Assembly: GCF_006171285.1 (NCBI RefSeq)
Contig: NZ_CP040889.1
Span: forward strand, 1,612,001 to 1,676,000
Source of the DNA: Leclercia adecarboxylata
Lineage (GTDB): Bacteria; Pseudomonadota; Gammaproteobacteria; Enterobacterales; Enterobacteriaceae
Direction of reading: 5' to 3'
DNA: 64,000 nucleotides
Shown here: positions 35,439-46,015 of the stretch, piece by piece
Numbering within the stretch: the first letter of the stretch is position 1
Layout: the number at the start of each line of letters is the position of its first letter
The notes under the pieces: model-generated
Databases searched by the model: none
Told to the model about the DNA's origin: nothing
The model's input: only the letters and a program-made list of their open reading frames with translations
Translations under genes and position numbers: made by a program

Positions 35439-36451
35439 CACAAACAATCCCATCTGATTTCAATTTTCCCCACGACGAGAGCGCGACATTTGTCCCCATG
35501 CGCGGCGTGGCGAACCCGCATCTGCAAACCATGCTCCCGCGCCTGCTGCGCCGGAAGTTACAGTTCACGCCCCACTGGCAGCGGCTCGACCTGCCGGATG
35601 ATGACTTCGTGGATCTCGCCTGGAGTGAAGATCCCTCTCAGGCGCAGCATAAACCGCGACTGGTGGTGTTTCATGGTCTGGAGGGGAGCCTGCACAGCCC
35701 TTATGCCCACGGTTTGATCCATGCCGCGAAAGAGCGCGGCTGGCTTGGCGTGGTGATGCATTTTCGCGGCTGCAGCGGCGAACCGAACCGGCAAAAACGG
35801 ATCTACCACTCCGGCGAGATCGAAGATGGTCGCTGGTTCCTGAACTGGCTGGTGCAGACCCACGGCCCGGCACCCACCGCGGCGGTAGGCTATTCACTGG
35901 GCGGCAATATGCTCGCCTGCCTGCTGGCAAAAGAGGGTGATAACGTCCCGCTCGACGCGGCGGTCATTGTCTCTGCGCCGTTCATGCTTGAGCAGTGTAG
36001 CTATCATATGGAGAAGGGGTTTTCCCGCGTTTATCAGCGCTATCTGCTGAACTTACTGAAAGCCAACGCCGCCCGTAAGCTCAAGGCCTACCCGGACACG
36101 TTGCCTGTCAGCCTTCAGCAGTTGAAACGGGTGCGTCGCCTGCGCGAATTTGACGATCTGATCACCGCGAAAATCCACGGTTTTGCCGATGCTATAGACT
36201 ACTATCGCCAGTGCAGCGCCATGCCGTTGCTGAATCAAATCACCCGGCCTACGCTGATTATTCATGCGAAAGACGATCCCTTTATGGATCATCACTCGAT
36301 CCCGGCGCCGGACCATTTACCGGCCAACGTGCAGTATCAACTAACCGAACATGGCGGACACGTGGGCTTTATCGGCGGCACGCTGCGTCGACCGCAGATG
36401 TGGCTGGAGACACGTATCCCGGACTGGCTGACCACATATCTGGAAAAGTAA
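35435..36451 (+). CDS. yheT: YheT family alpha/beta hydrolase
   Basis: Predicted serine hydrolase of unknown substrate. The 338 residues carry the nucleophile elbow GYSLGGN (near residue 150), with the likely acid in HAKDDPFM and the catalytic histidine in EHGGHVGFI near the C-terminus. The start overlaps the yheS stop by 4 nt (ATGA), so it is translated in coupling with yheS and followed by yheU. Confidence 0.94.
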   Translation: MTQTIPSDFNFPHDESATFVPMRGVANPHLQTMLPRLLRRKLQFTPHWQRLDLPDDDFVDLAWSEDPSQAQHKPRLVVFHGLEGSLHSPYAHGLIHAAKERGWLGVVMHFRGCSGEPNRQKRIYHSGEIEDGRWFLNWLVQTHGPAPTAAVGYSLGGNMLACLLAKEGDNVPLDAAVIVSAPFMLEQCSYHMEKGFSRVYQRYLLNLLKANAARKLKAYPDTLPVSLQQLKRVRRLREFDDLITAKIHGFADAIDYYRQCSAMPLLNQITRPTLIIHAKDDPFMDHHSIPAPDHLPANVQYQLTEHGGHVGFIGGTLRRPQMWLETRIPDWLTTYLEK

Positions 36452-36453
36452 AC

Positions 36454-36672
36454 ATGATCATTCCCTGGCAGGATCTGGCTCCCGAAACGCTGGATAATCT
36501 GATTGAAAGCTTTGTATTGCGTGAGGGCACAGATTATGGTGAACATGAACGCACGCTTGAAATGAAAGTCGCCGATGTTAAACAGCAGCTTAAAAGCGGT
36601 GAGGCCGTTCTGGTGTGGTCCGAACTGCACGAGACGGTGAATATCATGCCCCGTGGTCAGTTTCGCGACTGA
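36454..36672 (+). CDS. yheU: YheU family protein
   Basis: A 72-residue protein with the UPF0270 signature ([20 protein letters not shown] and GTDYGEHE). I chose the ATG at 36454, two bases after the yheT stop, because the longer in-frame frame from 36211 lies inside yheT. No function is known. Downstream is prkB. Confidence 0.93.
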   Translation: MIIPWQDLAPETLDNLIESFVLREGTDYGEHERTLEMKVADVKQQLKSGEAVLVWSELHETVNIMPRGQFRD

Positions 36673-36702
36673 TCGCACACTCTTTCCACTCAGGGAGTTG
36701 CT

Positions 36703-37572
36703 ATGTCCGCCAGACATCCGGTTATTGCCGTTACAGGGTCGAGTGGTGCAGGCACCACCACCACCAGCCTCGCCTTCCGTAAGATCTTCTCGCAACTGCA
36801 TCTGCGTGCTGCAGAGGTAGAGGGCGACAGCTTTCACCGCTACACCCGTCCTGAGATGGATATGGCAATCCGCAAAGCGCGCGATCTCGGCAAACATATC
36901 AGCTACTTTGGCCCCGATGCCAACGACTTTGGCATGCTGGAGCAGACCTTCGCGGAATACGGACGCAGCGGGACCGGCCAGTCGCGCAAATACCTGCATA
37001 CCTATGACGAAGCGGTGCCGTGGAACCAGGTGCCGGGTACCTTTACTCCCTGGCAGCCGCTGCCGGAACCCACCGACGTGCTGTTTTATGAAGGTCTGCA
37101 CGGCGGGGTCGTCACGCCGCAACACGACGTGGCGCGCCATGTCGATCTGCTGGTGGGCGTGGTGCCTATCGTTAACCTGGAGTGGATCCAGAAGCTGACG
37201 CGGGATACCAGCGAGCGCGGCCACTCCCGTGAAGCGGTGATGGATTCCGTGGTTCGCTCCATGGAGGATTACATTAACTTCCTCACGCCGCAGTTTTCCC
37301 GCACCCATATTAACTTTCAGCGCGTCCCGACCGTGGACACCTCGAACCCGTTTGCGGCAAAAGCCATCCCTTCGCTGGACGAGAGCTTTGTGGTGATCCA
37401 TTTCCGCAATCTGGACGAGATCGATTACCCCTGGCTGCTGGCGATGCTGCAGGGCTCGTTTATTTCGCACATGAATACGCTGGTGGTGCCGGGCGGCAAG
37501 ATGGGGCTGGCGATGGAGTTAATCATGACGCCGCTGGTGCAGCGGCTGATGGAAGGCAAGAAGATCGCTTAA
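36703..37572 (+). CDS. prkB: Phosphoribulokinase-like protein PrkB
   Basis: P-loop kinase related to phosphoribulokinase/uridine kinase. There is no Calvin cycle context here, so its substrate is unknown. The 289 residues begin with TGSSGAGTTTTS (residues 12-23), the nucleotide-binding loop, with the acidic VEGDSFHRY block near 45 that binds the phosphate acceptor in the family. AGGGAG precedes the ATG. Length equals the E. coli protein. Confidence 0.95.
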   Translation: MSARHPVIAVTGSSGAGTTTTSLAFRKIFSQLHLRAAEVEGDSFHRYTRPEMDMAIRKARDLGKHISYFGPDANDFGMLEQTFAEYGRSGTGQSRKYLHTYDEAVPWNQVPGTFTPWQPLPEPTDVLFYEGLHGGVVTPQHDVARHVDLLVGVVPIVNLEWIQKLTRDTSERGHSREAVMDSVVRSMEDYINFLTPQFSRTHINFQRVPTVDTSNPFAAKAIPSLDESFVVIHFRNLDEIDYPWLLAMLQGSFISHMNTLVVPGGKMGLAMELIMTPLVQRLMEGKKIA

Positions 37573-37579
37573 TCTGTTC

Positions 37580-37613
37580 TCCCTCTCCCTGTGGGAGAGG
37601 GTCGGGGTGAGGG
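37580..37613. repeat. Short palindromic intergenic repeat after prkB
   Basis: CCCTCTCCC-TGT-GGGAGAGGG followed by TCGGGGTGAGGG, an intergenic repeat commonly seen in Enterobacter and related genomes. It starts 8 bp after prkB, between the convergent ends of prkB and yhfA, and can fold as a strong hairpin. A second short inverted pair (GCAT/ATGC) follows to about 37634. Confidence 0.75.
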
Positions 37614-37640
37614 CATCAGACCGCACGATGCCCCACAAGC

Positions 37641-38045
37641 TTATGCCTCGATCACTTCATACGAATGGGTAATTTTGACCGCTTTTTCCAGCATCAGCGC
37701 CACGGAGCAGTACTTCTCCGCAGAGAGATCCACCGCGCGGGAGACCGCAGCGTCTTTCAGCTCTTTGCCGGTCACCACGAAGTGAAGATTGATATGGGTA
37801 AACAGGCGCGGCGCTTCATCCCGGCGTTCTGAGGTCAGCTTTACTTCGCAGTCAGTCACGTCGTGACGGCCTTTTTGCAGAATCGATACCACGTCGATTG
37901 CGCTGCATCCACCCGCCGCCATCAGAACCACTTCCATCGGACTTGGCGCTTTGTCACCGGAGTTGCCATCCATCAGTATCTGGTGGCCCGAGGCAGACTC
38001 ACCGAGAAAGGTTAACCCTTCAACCCATTTCACACGTGCTTGCAT
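37641..38045 (-). CDS. yhfA: OsmC/Ohr family protein YhfA
   Basis: A 134-residue OsmC-fold protein near-identical to E. coli YhfA. The family's first conserved cysteine is in AAGGCSAIDVVSIL (Cys48 region) and the second in SAEKYCSVALML (Cys112 region), consistent with a peroxide-reducing pair, though no substrate is known. It diverges from crp. Confidence 0.94.
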   Translation of the reverse strand: MQARVKWVEGLTFLGESASGHQILMDGNSGDKAPSPMEVVLMAAGGCSAIDVVSILQKGRHDVTDCEVKLTSERRDEAPRLFTHINLHFVVTGKELKDAAVSRAVDLSAEKYCSVALMLEKAVKITHSYEVIEA

Positions 38046-38078
38046 TTTTATTAACTCCAGGATTGCATTTTTCCTGTC

Positions 38079-38107
38079 AGATTACGCGCCAGTAACAATT
38101 CTGGCAA
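38079..38107 (-). promoter_or_regulatory. Candidate yhfA promoter
   Basis: On the minus strand TTGCCA (38102-38107) and TAATCT (38079-38084) are spaced 17 bp, about 34 bp before the yhfA ATG. Both hexamers have two mismatches or fewer to consensus. Confidence 0.6.
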
Positions 38108-38214
38108 CGGAAGTCGACCTGCATCAAGCTGAAGCGAGACACCAGGAGACACGCGGCAAAACCTATGCTAAAACAGTCGAGATGCTACAGTAATACATTG
38201 ACGTTACACATGTA

Positions 38215-38230
38215 TGCAGAGGACATCACA
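38215..38230 (+). promoter_or_regulatory. Candidate CRP autoregulatory site upstream of crp
   Basis: TGCAG-AGGACA-TCACA fits the CRP half-sites TGTGA-N6-TCACA with two mismatches. It lies in the 310-bp yhfA/crp gap, in the same place as the site through which E. coli CRP controls its own gene. The rest of the gap holds the crp promoter region near 38180-38200 and a leader of about 160 nt with no reading frame I believe. Confidence 0.65.
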
Positions 38231-38355
38231 CATTACAGGCTGCTAATTATTGTGACAGCCGCTCCCCAGGCAGGGGGAAGAATTCGATTGCAACCCCCAG
38301 AGTACAGGTACACAGCCAGACTCTGGAGACAGCTTATAACAGAGGATAACAGCGC

Positions 38356-38988
38356 ATGGTGCTTGGCAAACCGCAAACAGACCCGACTCTCGAATGGTTC
38401 TTGTCTCATTGCCATATTCATAAGTACCCATCGAAGAGCACGCTGATTCACCAGGGTGAAAAAGCGGAAACGTTGTATTACATCGTCAAAGGCTCAGTAG
38501 CAGTGCTGATCAAAGATGAAGAAGGCAAAGAGATGATCCTCTCTTACCTGAATCAGGGAGACTTTATCGGTGAACTGGGCCTGTTTGAAGAAGGTCAGGA
38601 GCGTAGCGCCTGGGTCCGTGCGAAAACCGCGTGTGAAGTGGCTGAGATCTCTTATAAGAAATTCCGCCAGCTGATCCAGGTTAACCCGGATATCCTGATG
38701 CGCCTCTCTTCGCAGATGGCTCGCCGTCTGCAGGTCACTTCCGAGAAAGTGGGCAACCTCGCCTTCCTGGACGTGACGGGCCGTATCGCTCAGACTCTGC
38801 TGAACCTGGCGAAACAGCCAGACGCCATGACCCACCCGGACGGTATGCAAATTAAAATCACCCGTCAGGAAATTGGTCAGATCGTCGGATGTTCTCGTGA
38901 GACGGTGGGCCGTATTCTGAAAATGCTGGAAGATCAGAACCTGATTTCCGCCCACGGTAAAACCATCGTGGTTTACGGAACACGTTAA
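38356..38988 (+). CDS. crp: Cyclic AMP receptor protein (CRP/CAP)
   Basis: Global transcription regulator of carbon metabolism. The 210 residues equal E. coli CRP and are almost identical. They comprise the cAMP-binding beta roll (about 1-137, with [15 protein letters not shown] including the phosphate-binding cassette) and the helix-turn-helix ([19 protein letters not shown], residues 170-188) holding the DNA-contacting Arg181, Glu182 and Arg186 (counted with Met). GAGG lies upstream of the ATG. Confidence 0.99.
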   Translation: MVLGKPQTDPTLEWFLSHCHIHKYPSKSTLIHQGEKAETLYYIVKGSVAVLIKDEEGKEMILSYLNQGDFIGELGLFEEGQERSAWVRAKTACEVAEISYKKFRQLIQVNPDILMRLSSQMARRLQVTSEKVGNLAFLDVTGRIAQTLLNLAKQPDAMTHPDGMQIKITRQEIGQIVGCSRETVGRILKMLEDQNLISAHGKTIVVYGTR

Positions 38989-38998
38989 TTCCACTCAG

Positions 38999-39033
38999 AC
39001 GGCGTGGCATCGCACGATGACACGCCGTTTTTG
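38999..39033 (+). terminator. Terminator after crp
   Basis: ACGGCGTG and CACGCCGT form a perfect 8-bp outer stem, followed by TTTTT, 11 bp after the crp stop. It overlaps an in-frame ATG at 39004 that could otherwise be taken as the yhfK start. Confidence 0.88.
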
Positions 39034-39045
39034 TCTCTCTCACCC

Positions 39046-41133
39046 ATGTGGCGCAGGCTCATCTATCACCCGGAAGTTAACTACGCACTGCGGCAAACCC
39101 TGGTGTTGTGTCTCCCTGTGGCTGTGGGTTTAGTTCTCGGTTATCTGCAATACGGTCTGCTGTTCTCCCTCGTCCCCGCCTGCTGCAACATTGCTGGCCT
39201 CGACACGCCCCATAAACGCTTTTTTAAACGCCTGATTATTGGCGGCTCGCTGTTTGCCGGCTGTAGCCTGGCCGTGCAGCTGTTGCTGGCGCGCGATATA
39301 CCGTTGCCCCTCATTCTGACGGTGCTGGCGATGACGTTAGGGGTCACGGCAGAGATCAGCGCCCTGCATGCCCGCCTGCTGCCCGCCTCGCTGATTGCCG
39401 CCATCTTTACCCTGAGCCTGGCGGGAAATATGCCGATCTGGGCGCCGCTGCTCATCTACGCGCTGGGCACCCTGTGGTACGGGCTGTTCAACTGGTTCTG
39501 GTTCTGGATGTGGCGCGAGCAGCCGTTGCGTGAATCCCTGAGCGTGCTCTACCGCCAACTGGCCGATTACTGCGAAGCCAAATACACCCTGCTGACCCAG
39601 CATACCGACCCTGAAAAATCGTTACCGCCGCTGCTGGCCCGCCAGCAGAAGGTGGTCGACCTGATTAGCCAGTGTTATCAGCAGTTGCACATGCTTGCCG
39701 CGAACAAAAATCATGAATACAAGCGGCTGCTGCGTACCTTCCAGGTGGGTCTGGATCTGCAGGAGCACATCTCCGTCAGCCTGCATCATCCGAAGGAGGT
39801 GCAAACGCTGGTGGAGCGCAGCCACGCCGAAGCGGTGATCCGCTGGAACGCCCTGACCGTCGCCGCCCGTCTGCGCGTGCTGGCGGATGACATTCTCTAT
39901 CATCGCTATCCCACCCGCTTCAACATGGACAAGCAGCTTGGCGCGCTGGAAAAAATCGCCCGCCAGCACCCGGATAACCCGGTGGGTCAGTTCTGCGCAT
40001 GGCACTTCAGCCGGATTGCCCGCGTGCTCCGCACCCAGCGTCCGCTCTATCCGCGCGATCTGATGGCGGACAAGCAGAAGCGCCTGCCGCTGATCCCCGC
40101 CCTGAGAAGCTATCTGTCGCTTAAATCTGCCGCCCTGCGCAATGCGGCCCGCATCAGCGTGATGCTGAGTATCGCCAGCCTGATGGGCGTGGCGCTGCAT
40201 CTGCCTAAGCCTTACTGGATCTTAATGACCGTCCTGCTGGTGACGCAAAACGGCTACAGCGCCACGCGGGTACGCATTCTCCACCGGGCGGCCGGTACCC
40301 TGGCGGGGCTGGTTATTGCCGGCGTTACCCTGCACTTCCACGTTCCGGAAGGCTACACCCTGACGGGGATGCTGATGGTCACCCTGGTAAGTTATCTGTT
40401 CATTCGTAAGAACTACGGCTGGGCGACGGTGGGCTTCACGGTGACCGCCGTGTACACCCTTCAGCTGATCACGCTGAACGGGGAGCAGTTTATTATCGCC
40501 CGACTGGCCGACACCCTGATTGGCTGTTTAATCGCTTTCGGCGGGATGGTATGGCTGTGGCCGCAATGGCAAAGCGGGCTGCTGCGCCAGAACGCCCACG
40601 ACGCGCTGGAGGCCGATCAGGAGGCCATCCGCCTGATCCTCAGCGACGATCCGCAACCCACACCGCTGGCGTGGCAGCGCATGAAGGTTAACCAGGCGCA
40701 CAACGCGCTGTTCAACTCCCTGAATCAGGCGATGCAGGAGCCGGGCTTCAATTCAGCCTATCTGGCGGATATGCGGCTGTGGGTGACGCACAGCCAGTTT
40801 ATCGTCGAACATATCAATGCGATGACGACGCTGGCGCGGGAACATACGATGCTGACGCCCGATCTGGCGCAGCGGTATTTGCAGTCGTGTGAAATTGCGC
40901 TTCAGCGCTGTCAGCAGCGTCTGGAGTATGACGCGCCGGGGGAGAGCGGAGACAGTAATATTCTGGAAGCGCCAGAGACCCTGACGCACGGCCCCATGAG
41001 CACGCTGGAACAGCATCTGCAGCGTATTCTGGGGCATCTGAACACCATGCACACCATTTCGTCGGTGGCGTGGCGCCAGCGCCCGCATCACGGTATCTGG
41101 TTGATCCGGCGGCTGAAACGCACGCCGTATTAA
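39046..41133 (+). CDS. yhfK: FUSC-like inner membrane protein YhfK
   Basis: Predicted inner-membrane protein of the YccS/aromatic acid exporter-like superfamily; its substrate is unknown. I chose the ATG at 39046 (MWRRLIYHPEVNYALR), the E. coli start, because the earlier in-frame ATG lies inside the crp terminator stem. The 695 residues show two blocks of about five to six membrane helices (residues 15-155 and about 370-510), each followed by a soluble region. No clear Shine-Dalgarno sequence is visible. Confidence 0.92.
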   Translation: MWRRLIYHPEVNYALRQTLVLCLPVAVGLVLGYLQYGLLFSLVPACCNIAGLDTPHKRFFKRLIIGGSLFAGCSLAVQLLLARDIPLPLILTVLAMTLGVTAEISALHARLLPASLIAAIFTLSLAGNMPIWAPLLIYALGTLWYGLFNWFWFWMWREQPLRESLSVLYRQLADYCEAKYTLLTQHTDPEKSLPPLLARQQKVVDLISQCYQQLHMLAANKNHEYKRLLRTFQVGLDLQEHISVSLHHPKEVQTLVERSHAEAVIRWNALTVAARLRVLADDILYHRYPTRFNMDKQLGALEKIARQHPDNPVGQFCAWHFSRIARVLRTQRPLYPRDLMADKQKRLPLIPALRSYLSLKSAALRNAARISVMLSIASLMGVALHLPKPYWILMTVLLVTQNGYSATRVRILHRAAGTLAGLVIAGVTLHFHVPEGYTLTGMLMVTLVSYLFIRKNYGWATVGFTVTAVYTLQLITLNGEQFIIARLADTLIGCLIAFGGMVWLWPQWQSGLLRQNAHDALEADQEAIRLILSDDPQPTPLAWQRMKVNQAHNALFNSLNQAMQEPGFNSAYLADMRLWVTHSQFIVEHINAMTTLAREHTMLTPDLAQRYLQSCEIALQRCQQRLEYDAPGESGDSNILEAPETLTHGPMSTLEQHLQRILGHLNTMHTISSVAWRQRPHHGIWLIRRLKRTPY

Positions 41134-41135
41134 TT

Positions 41136-41204
41136 GCCGGGTGGCGCTGCGCTTACCCGGCCTACAAATCCGTAGGCCCGTGCAAGCGCAGCGCCGCCGG
41201 GCAA
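41136..41204. repeat. REP/BIME element between yhfK and argD
   Basis: Two inverted REP units: GCCGGGTGGCGCTGCGC...CCGGCCTAC (41136-41165) and its mirror GTAGGCCCG...GCCGCCGGGC (41172-41202). It fills the 76-bp gap between the convergent ends of yhfK and argD and is likely to form a long hairpin. Confidence 0.9.
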
Positions 41205-41209
41205 CACAA

Positions 41210-42501
<1,292 letters not shown>

Positions 42502-42517
42502 TCATGGCAACTAAAAA

Positions 42518-43081
42518 TCAACGATTGAGGAAATTAGCCAGCAGCTGGTGGCCCTGCTCGCTGAGAATGCTTTCCGGGTGGAACTGCACCCCCTCCAGAT
42601 CCCATTCCCGGTGGCGGATACCCATGATCTCCTGCGTTTCGCTCCAGGCGGTGACCTCAAAGCAGTCGGGTAAGGTAGGCGGATCGATGACCAGGGAGTG
42701 GTAGCGGGTGACGGTAAGCGGGTTATTCAGGCCAAGGAACACTCCCGTGCCGGTGTGCGTTACCGGGGAGGTTTTGCCGTGCATCACTTTGGCGGCCCGC
42801 ACGATGGTGGCGCCAAAGACCTGGGCGATAGCCTGATGTCCGAGGCAGACGCCCAGAATCGGCAATTTACCGGCATAGTGGCGGATCACCGCCAGCGAAA
42901 TGCCGGACTCATCTGGCGTGCAGGGTCCGGGAGAGATCACAATTTTCTGCGGATTGAGCGCCGCGACATCCTCCAGAGAGAGCACGTCGTTGCGCCGGAC
43001 CTCCACCTCCGCCCCCAGTTCGCAAAAATACTGGTACAGGTTCCAGGTGAAGGAATCGTAGTTATCAATCAGCAGAATCAT
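42518..43081 (-). CDS. pabA: Aminodeoxychorismate synthase glutamine amidotransferase PabA
   Basis: Supplies ammonia from glutamine to PabB in the 4-aminobenzoate branch of folate synthesis. The 187 residues contain the class-I amidotransferase triad: Cys79 in GVCLGHQAI, and His and Glu in [11 protein letters not shown] (near residue 168-170). It starts 30 bp after fic. Confidence 0.98.
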   Translation of the reverse strand: MILLIDNYDSFTWNLYQYFCELGAEVEVRRNDVLSLEDVAALNPQKIVISPGPCTPDESGISLAVIRHYAGKLPILGVCLGHQAIAQVFGATIVRAAKVMHGKTSPVTHTGTGVFLGLNNPLTVTRYHSLVIDPPTLPDCFEVTAWSETQEIMGIRHREWDLEGVQFHPESILSEQGHQLLANFLNR

Positions 43082-43111
43082 GGCGGCTCCCGAAAAAATG
43101 GCCGCCCTATT

Positions 43112-43714
43112 CTACTCAGTTTCCCGGGCTTCGCTTACCACTTTACTGAAGATTGCGTTCAACGCGCTCAGATCCCCCATCGCCCCGCTCTGGTTGGCCT
43201 GCGCCCACGCCTCAGGATCGATATCGCGCCAGTCGAGCTGATAGCCCGCATGGATCGCCAGCTGCTCAAAGAAGATGCGCTGAACAATGCCGTTGCCGAT
43301 GCGGAACGGGTGCAGGACGTTGATTTCGCAATAGTAGTGGCTGAGGCGGTTGATGAAGTCCGCTTTCTCAAGCCCGACGAGATACCCCTCTTCTTCCAGA
43401 TCCTGCATCAGGGCGTTGCCCTCTTTTTCGATGTAGGCGAAGTGGCAGAAGCGGGTATCGCCCTGGTAGATATCCATTTCACGAATATCACCTGCCCAGT
43501 CGAAGATATCCTGATAGATATGCTGATGAATGGCGCACAGATGCGGCAGTCCGCGCAGCAGCGGCCCCAGGCCGAGGGTAGCCGCGCGCAGGGCAGTGAG
43601 TTCATACGCCGCCTGCGCAAGACGCTCCGCCTGGCGGATGCCCAGCCGGTTACGCATCACATTCAGTCCGGGATAGAGATAGGGATCGCGATCGTTGCCG
43701 TATTTATCGCTCAT
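43112..43714 (-). CDS. fic: Fic-domain protein (class I Fic toxin)
   Basis: Fic proteins usually transfer AMP from ATP to target proteins. I chose the ATG at 43712-43714 ([16 protein letters not shown]) to give 200 residues, the E. coli length; an earlier in-frame ATG lies inside yhfG. The active-site motif reads [12 protein letters not shown] (near residue 135), so the catalytic His is present, but the usual acidic position after HPFx is isoleucine. The ATG overlaps the yhfG 3' end by 11 bp. Confidence 0.93.
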   Translation of the reverse strand: MSDKYGNDRDPYLYPGLNVMRNRLGIRQAERLAQAAYELTALRAATLGLGPLLRGLPHLCAIHQHIYQDIFDWAGDIREMDIYQGDTRFCHFAYIEKEGNALMQDLEEEGYLVGLEKADFINRLSHYYCEINVLHPFRIGNGIVQRIFFEQLAIHAGYQLDWRDIDPEAWAQANQSGAMGDLSALNAIFSKVVSEARETE

Positions 43715-43871
43715 AGTGCCTCCTGAGTTCCTCAAGACGCAACTGTGCCTCGTCGGCGCTGAGCGTGACTAGCGGACTGTCGACCCCTTCAAGACGGCGA
43801 CTGGCCTGAAAATTCGCGTTTCGCTGTTGTTCCCAGAGACGGGATTTTTGTTTCTCAGTGAGTTTTTTCAC
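43704..43871 (-). CDS. yhfG: Fic antitoxin YhfG
   Basis: Short antitoxin that blocks Fic activity. Starting at the GTG at 43869-43871 (GGAGG 6-7 nt upstream) the product has 55 residues, exactly the E. coli length. Residues 24-29 read SRRLEG and fit the inhibitory Fic motif [S/T]xxxE[G/N], in which Glu28 would occupy the Fic ATP pocket. It overlaps fic by 11 bp, so translation of the toxin depends on that of the antitoxin. It is too short and starts with GTG, so ordinary ORF calls miss it. Confidence 0.9.
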   Translation of the reverse strand: MKKLTEKQKSRLWEQQRNANFQASRRLEGVDSPLVTLSADEAQLRLEELRRHYER

Positions 43872-43950
43872 CTGTTACCTCCCTGCTTGTGCCCGTGTTG
43901 CCACAAGTATAAGCAGCAAACTGCAGTTTCGCAGGGAGGTAAAGGCAACG

Positions 43951-43972
43951 CGGGCAAAGACTGCCCGCGCCA
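43951..43972 (-). terminator. Weak hairpin after ppiA
   Basis: CGCGGGCA and TGCCCGCG form an 8-bp stem around a 5-nt loop, 8 bp after the ppiA stop. The minus-strand tract that follows (TTGCCTTTACC) is a poor U-run, so termination is doubtful. Confidence 0.45.
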
Positions 43973-43979
43973 GCAGGGA

Positions 43980-44561
<582 letters not shown>

Positions 44562-44694
44562 TTAACAAAGCGCAGTAAAGAAAGCGAATGGCTTGATTCT
44601 AAAGAGCAGTATGAACCTAGGCCAGCCATTTACCTAATTTTACCAATTTGAAACAGATGTAACCGCCGGGCAAACTCAGGCCAGTGAAGTTAAC

Positions 44695-44708
44695 GTGATT
44701 AATATCAC
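44695..44708. promoter_or_regulatory. Candidate CRP/FNR-type site between ppiA and tsgA
   Basis: GTGA-TTAATA-TCAC fits the inner CRP palindrome TGTGA-N6-TCACA with one mismatch at each outer base. The same sequence, read as GTGAT-TAAT-ATCAC, also fits the FNR consensus at 8 of 10 bases. It lies 143 bp before ppiA and 123 bp before tsgA. The rest of the 278-bp gap shows nothing else I can name. Confidence 0.5.
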
Positions 44709-44830
44709 TCTTTTCTATGCAATTGATGAATAATTTATCTTAAAAGATTTAATTAGATCACATTCACGATTAAAATCTGGCCGCCCGCAGCGCAGTCAAC
44801 GCGCTTTACATCTCTATTCACAGGCCAGTC

Positions 44831-46012
44831 ATGACTAACAGCAATCGTATCAAGCTCACATGGATCAGCTTCTTCTCCTACGCCCTCACCGGTGCGTTGG
44901 TAATTGTCACCGGGATGGTGATGGGAAATATCGCAGACTATTTCAACCTGCCCGTTTCCAGCATGAGTAACACCTTTACCTTCCTTAACGCCGGGATCCT
45001 GATCTCCATTTTCCTCAATGCCTGGCTGATGGAAATCGTCCCGCTGAAAACCCAGCTGCGTTTTGGCTTTGTGCTGATGGTGCTTGCCGTGGCGGGTCTG
45101 ATGCTCAGCCACAGCATCGCCCTCTTCTCCGCCGCCATGTTTGTGCTGGGTCTGGTCAGCGGGATCACCATGTCCATCGGGACATTCCTCATCACCCACA
45201 TGTATGAAGGTCGCCAGCGCGGCGCGCGCCTGCTGTTCACCGACTCCTTCTTCAGCATGGCCGGGATGATCTTCCCGATGGTGGCCGCCGCGCTGCTGGC
45301 CCGCAGCATCGAGTGGTACTGGGTCTATGCCTGCATCGGTGTGGTCTACGTGGCGATCTTTGTTCTGACCTTCGGCTGTGACTTCCCGGTTCTGGGCAAA
45401 AAAGCGCAGACCACCAGCGAGCCGGTTGCGAAAGAAAAATGGGGTATTGGCGTCCTGTTCCTCTCCGTTGCCGCCCTGTGCTACATCCTGGGCCAGCTGG
45501 GCTTTATCTCCTGGGTGCCGGAGTACGCCAAAGGTCTGGGGATGAGCCTGAACGATGCCGGCAAGCTGGTCAGTGACTTCTGGATGTCGTACATGTTCGG
45601 CATGTGGGCGTTCAGCTTTATCCTGCGCTTCTTCGATCTGCAGCGCATCCTCACCGTGCTGGCAGGCGCTGCCACCGTGCTGATGTACCTGTTCATCAAC
45701 GGTTCCCCGGAGCAGATGCCGTGGTTCATTCTGACGCTCGGCTTCTTCTCCAGCGCCATTTACACCTCGATCATCACCCTGGGCTCCCTGCAGACCAAAG
45801 TGGCTTCGCCTAAGCTGGTTAACTTCGTGCTGACCTGCGGCACCATCGGCACCATGCTGACCTTCGTGGTTACCGGCCCGATTGTTGCCCACAGCGGCCC
45901 GCTGGCAGCGTTACACACCGCGAACGGCCTCTATGCGGTGGTGTTTGTGATGTGTCTGGTGCTGGGCTTTGTGACCCGCCACCGCCAGCACAAGGCAGCA
46001 GCGGCACACTAA
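44831..46012 (+). CDS. tsgA: MFS transporter TsgA
   Basis: Inner-membrane transporter of the major facilitator family, FucP-like, tied to tellurite and selenite resistance in Salmonella; the substrate is not established. The 393 residues match E. coli TsgA in length, with about 12 membrane helices and conserved [14 protein letters not shown] near residue 27. Divergent from ppiA and convergent with codA, with only 3 bp to its end. Confidence 0.94.
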   Translation: MTNSNRIKLTWISFFSYALTGALVIVTGMVMGNIADYFNLPVSSMSNTFTFLNAGILISIFLNAWLMEIVPLKTQLRFGFVLMVLAVAGLMLSHSIALFSAAMFVLGLVSGITMSIGTFLITHMYEGRQRGARLLFTDSFFSMAGMIFPMVAAALLARSIEWYWVYACIGVVYVAIFVLTFGCDFPVLGKKAQTTSEPVAKEKWGIGVLFLSVAALCYILGQLGFISWVPEYAKGLGMSLNDAGKLVSDFWMSYMFGMWAFSFILRFFDLQRILTVLAGAATVLMYLFINGSPEQMPWFILTLGFFSSAIYTSIITLGSLQTKVASPKLVNFVLTCGTIGTMLTFVVTGPIVAHSGPLAALHTANGLYAVVFVMCLVLGFVTRHRQHKAAAAH

Positions 46013-46015
46013 CTC

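Noticed and set aside
36337..37470. 377-codon minus frame opposite prkB and yheU
   Set aside because: It crosses two well-identified genes and has no family resemblance.
39004..39045. Earlier yhfK start
   Set aside because: The ATG lies inside the stem of the crp terminator and the family starts at MWRRLIY.
44753..45892. 379-codon minus frame opposite tsgA
   Set aside because: His/Gln/Glu-rich translation typical of antisense to membrane-protein codons; tsgA is certain.
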